Assembly (NCBI GenBank): GCA_021741245.1 | Contig: JAIOYF010000001.1 | Location: 434,001-498,000 of the forward strand | DNA length: 64,000 nt | Origin: Paracoccaceae bacterium | GTDB lineage: Bacteria; Pseudomonadota; Alphaproteobacteria; Rhodobacterales; Rhodobacteraceae | Reading direction: 5' to 3' | Program-made: the position numbers and the translations under genes | Shown: positions 62,998 through 64,000 of the stretch, one piece after another | Numbering within the stretch: the stretch's first letter is position 1 | Layout of the letters: each line of letters starts with the position of its first letter | Notes under the pieces: model-generated | What the model saw: only the letters and a program-made list of their open reading frames with translations | Told to the model about the DNA's origin: nothing | Databases searched by the model: none

Positions 62998-64000
62998 ATG
63001 GCACAAATCACCCTGAAAAACCTTGCCCACAGCTATTTCCCGAACCCCAAGTCTGACAATGATTTTGCGTTGAAGGAAATGGATCACGTCTGGGATGATG
63101 GCGGGGCCTATGCGCTGCTCGGCTCTTCTGGCTGTGGAAAATCCACGCTTCTCAACATCATCTCTGGCCTGTTGCGCCCCAGTCAGGGCCGCGTGTTGTT
63201 CGGGGATCGTGACGTGACGGATGCGGCCACGGCCGAGCGCAACATCGCCCAAGTGTTCCAGTTTCCCGTTGTCTATGACACGATGACCGTGCGCGAAAAC
63301 CTTGCCTTTCCGCTGCGCAATCGTGGCATGGACGCGGCCTATATCGCGGCGCGGGTGCAGGCCATCGCAAAGATGATCGGGATGGAAGACAACCTGAAGC
63401 GCAAAGCGCAGGGGCTGACGGCGGATGCCAAGCAAAAGATCAGCCTGGGCCGTGGCATGGTGCGCGAGGACGTCAACGCGATCTTGTTTGACGAGCCGCT
63501 GACGGTGATTGATCCGCATATGAAATGGGAACTGCGCACGCAGCTTAAACAGCTGCACCAAGAATTCCGCCATACCATGATCTATGTTACCCATGACCAG
63601 ACCGAGGCGCTGACCTTTGCGGATAAGGTTGTGGTGATGTATGATGGCCGCGTCGTGCAGATGGGCACGCCAGAAGAGCTGTTTGAAACCCCCGCGCATA
63701 CCTTTGTGGGCTATTTCATCGGCTCGCCGGGCATGAACCTGCTGGATGCCAAGATCGACGGAAACCGTGCCCACCTGCAAGGGGCTGAGGTTTCCTTGGG
63801 TGCGGCTTATGGGCCAATCAAGGGCCGCACCCAAATTGGCATCCGCCCGGAATATGCGGTGTTGACCGCAGGAGATGGCCTGCCGGTGGTGATCAAGCGG
63901 GTCGAGGATGTGGGCCGACACCGCCTTGTCCGCGCCGAAACCATGGGTCAACCGCTGAACATCATCGCCCCCGAGGGGATGAGCATCGGCACAGATCTGA
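62998..64000 (+). CDS. glpT: Glycerol ABC transporter ATPase T (partial, runs off the edge)
   Basis: The frame opens at the ATG at 62998, 3 nt after glpS, and stays open to the window end (334 codons seen). Walker A is GSSGCGKST, Walker B ILFDEPLTVID and switch His in YVTHDQTEA. The ABC signature is degenerate: LTADAKQKISLGRG instead of LSGGQ. GlpS in turn keeps LSGGQ but has lost the switch His. This points to a heterodimer with one canonical composite site. The permease and binding-protein genes expected next are outside the window. Confidence 0.93.
   Translation, partial: MAQITLKNLAHSYFPNPKSDNDFALKEMDHVWDDGGAYALLGSSGCGKSTLLNIISGLLRPSQGRVLFGDRDVTDAATAERNIAQVFQFPVVYDTMTVRENLAFPLRNRGMDAAYIAARVQAIAKMIGMEDNLKRKAQGLTADAKQKISLGRGMVREDVNAILFDEPLTVIDPHMKWELRTQLKQLHQEFRHTMIYVTHDQTEALTFADKVVVMYDGRVVQMGTPEELFETPAHTFVGYFIGSPGMNLLDAKIDGNRAHLQGAEVSLGAAYGPIKGRTQIGIRPEYAVLTAGDGLPVVIKRVEDVGRHRLVRAETMGQPLNIIAPEGMSIGTDL

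Noticed and set aside
61909-63951. Minus-strand reading of 680 codons across glpS and glpT
   Set aside because: Antisense to two ATPases with Walker motifs.

Overview
The window looks like a chromosomal segment of an alphaproteobacterium of the Rhodobacteraceae. Supporting signs are the GC-rich codon use, a MrpA subunit fused to MrpB, a frcBCAK-type sugar transporter, a glpD-glpST glycerol ABC system, a short sigma-54 factor, and SelD fused to an FAD oxidoreductase. The family assignment is inference from gene content; I ran no database search. Genes are densely packed on both strands, with many 1-4 nt overlaps. I found no insertion sequence, prophage, CRISPR array or rRNA.

Layout. 1-7.3 kb: edge of a winged-helix gene, deoC and a six-cistron Mrp (Na+/K+:H+ antiporter) operon, all minus strand. 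7.4-12.9 kb: a fructose-type ABC transporter module, with a ROK regulator and a FucU-like mutarotase on the minus strand facing frcB-frcC-frcA-frcK. 12.9-20 kb: a DMT exporter, adenine deaminase, a YdeI-like protein, then an SDR, a Rieske oxygenase and a flavoprotein that look like one catabolic set of unknown substrate. 20-28.5 kb: a CbiX-type chelatase, a hybrid histidine kinase with its divergent LuxR-type regulator, a glutamine-synthetase-like ligase with a class III aminotransferase, then pyrD and a DUF952 gene. 28.6-30.1 kb: a secreted 5'-nucleotidase.

30.2-34.4 kb is the least explained part. Three minus-strand genes encode a membrane-anchored protein with three CshA-like repeats, a mostly helical protein whose N-terminus faintly recalls the pore-forming domain of Cry toxins, and a beta-rich protein that faintly recalls actinoporins. 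I consider this the best candidate for an undescribed system.

34.7-48.1 kb is mixed housekeeping: SRAP protein, DUF475 membrane protein, tRNA-Gly, a secreted protein, argE, the mnmH/selD selenouridine pair ending at a shared terminator, an RpoN paralogue, an SGNH lipoprotein, glycerate kinase, a HyuA-type protein and a CAU tRNA. 48.4-51.7 kb: a four-gene operon (phosphoesterase, GT21, VTT membrane protein, GT2) that looks like envelope glycolipid metabolism. 51.7-58.2 kb: a ModE-like regulator and modABC, followed by a TetR regulator and a two-subunit molybdenum hydroxylase (IorAB type), so molybdate uptake sits beside a molybdoenzyme. 59.3-64 kb: glpR divergent from glpD-glpS-glpT, with glpT running off the right edge.
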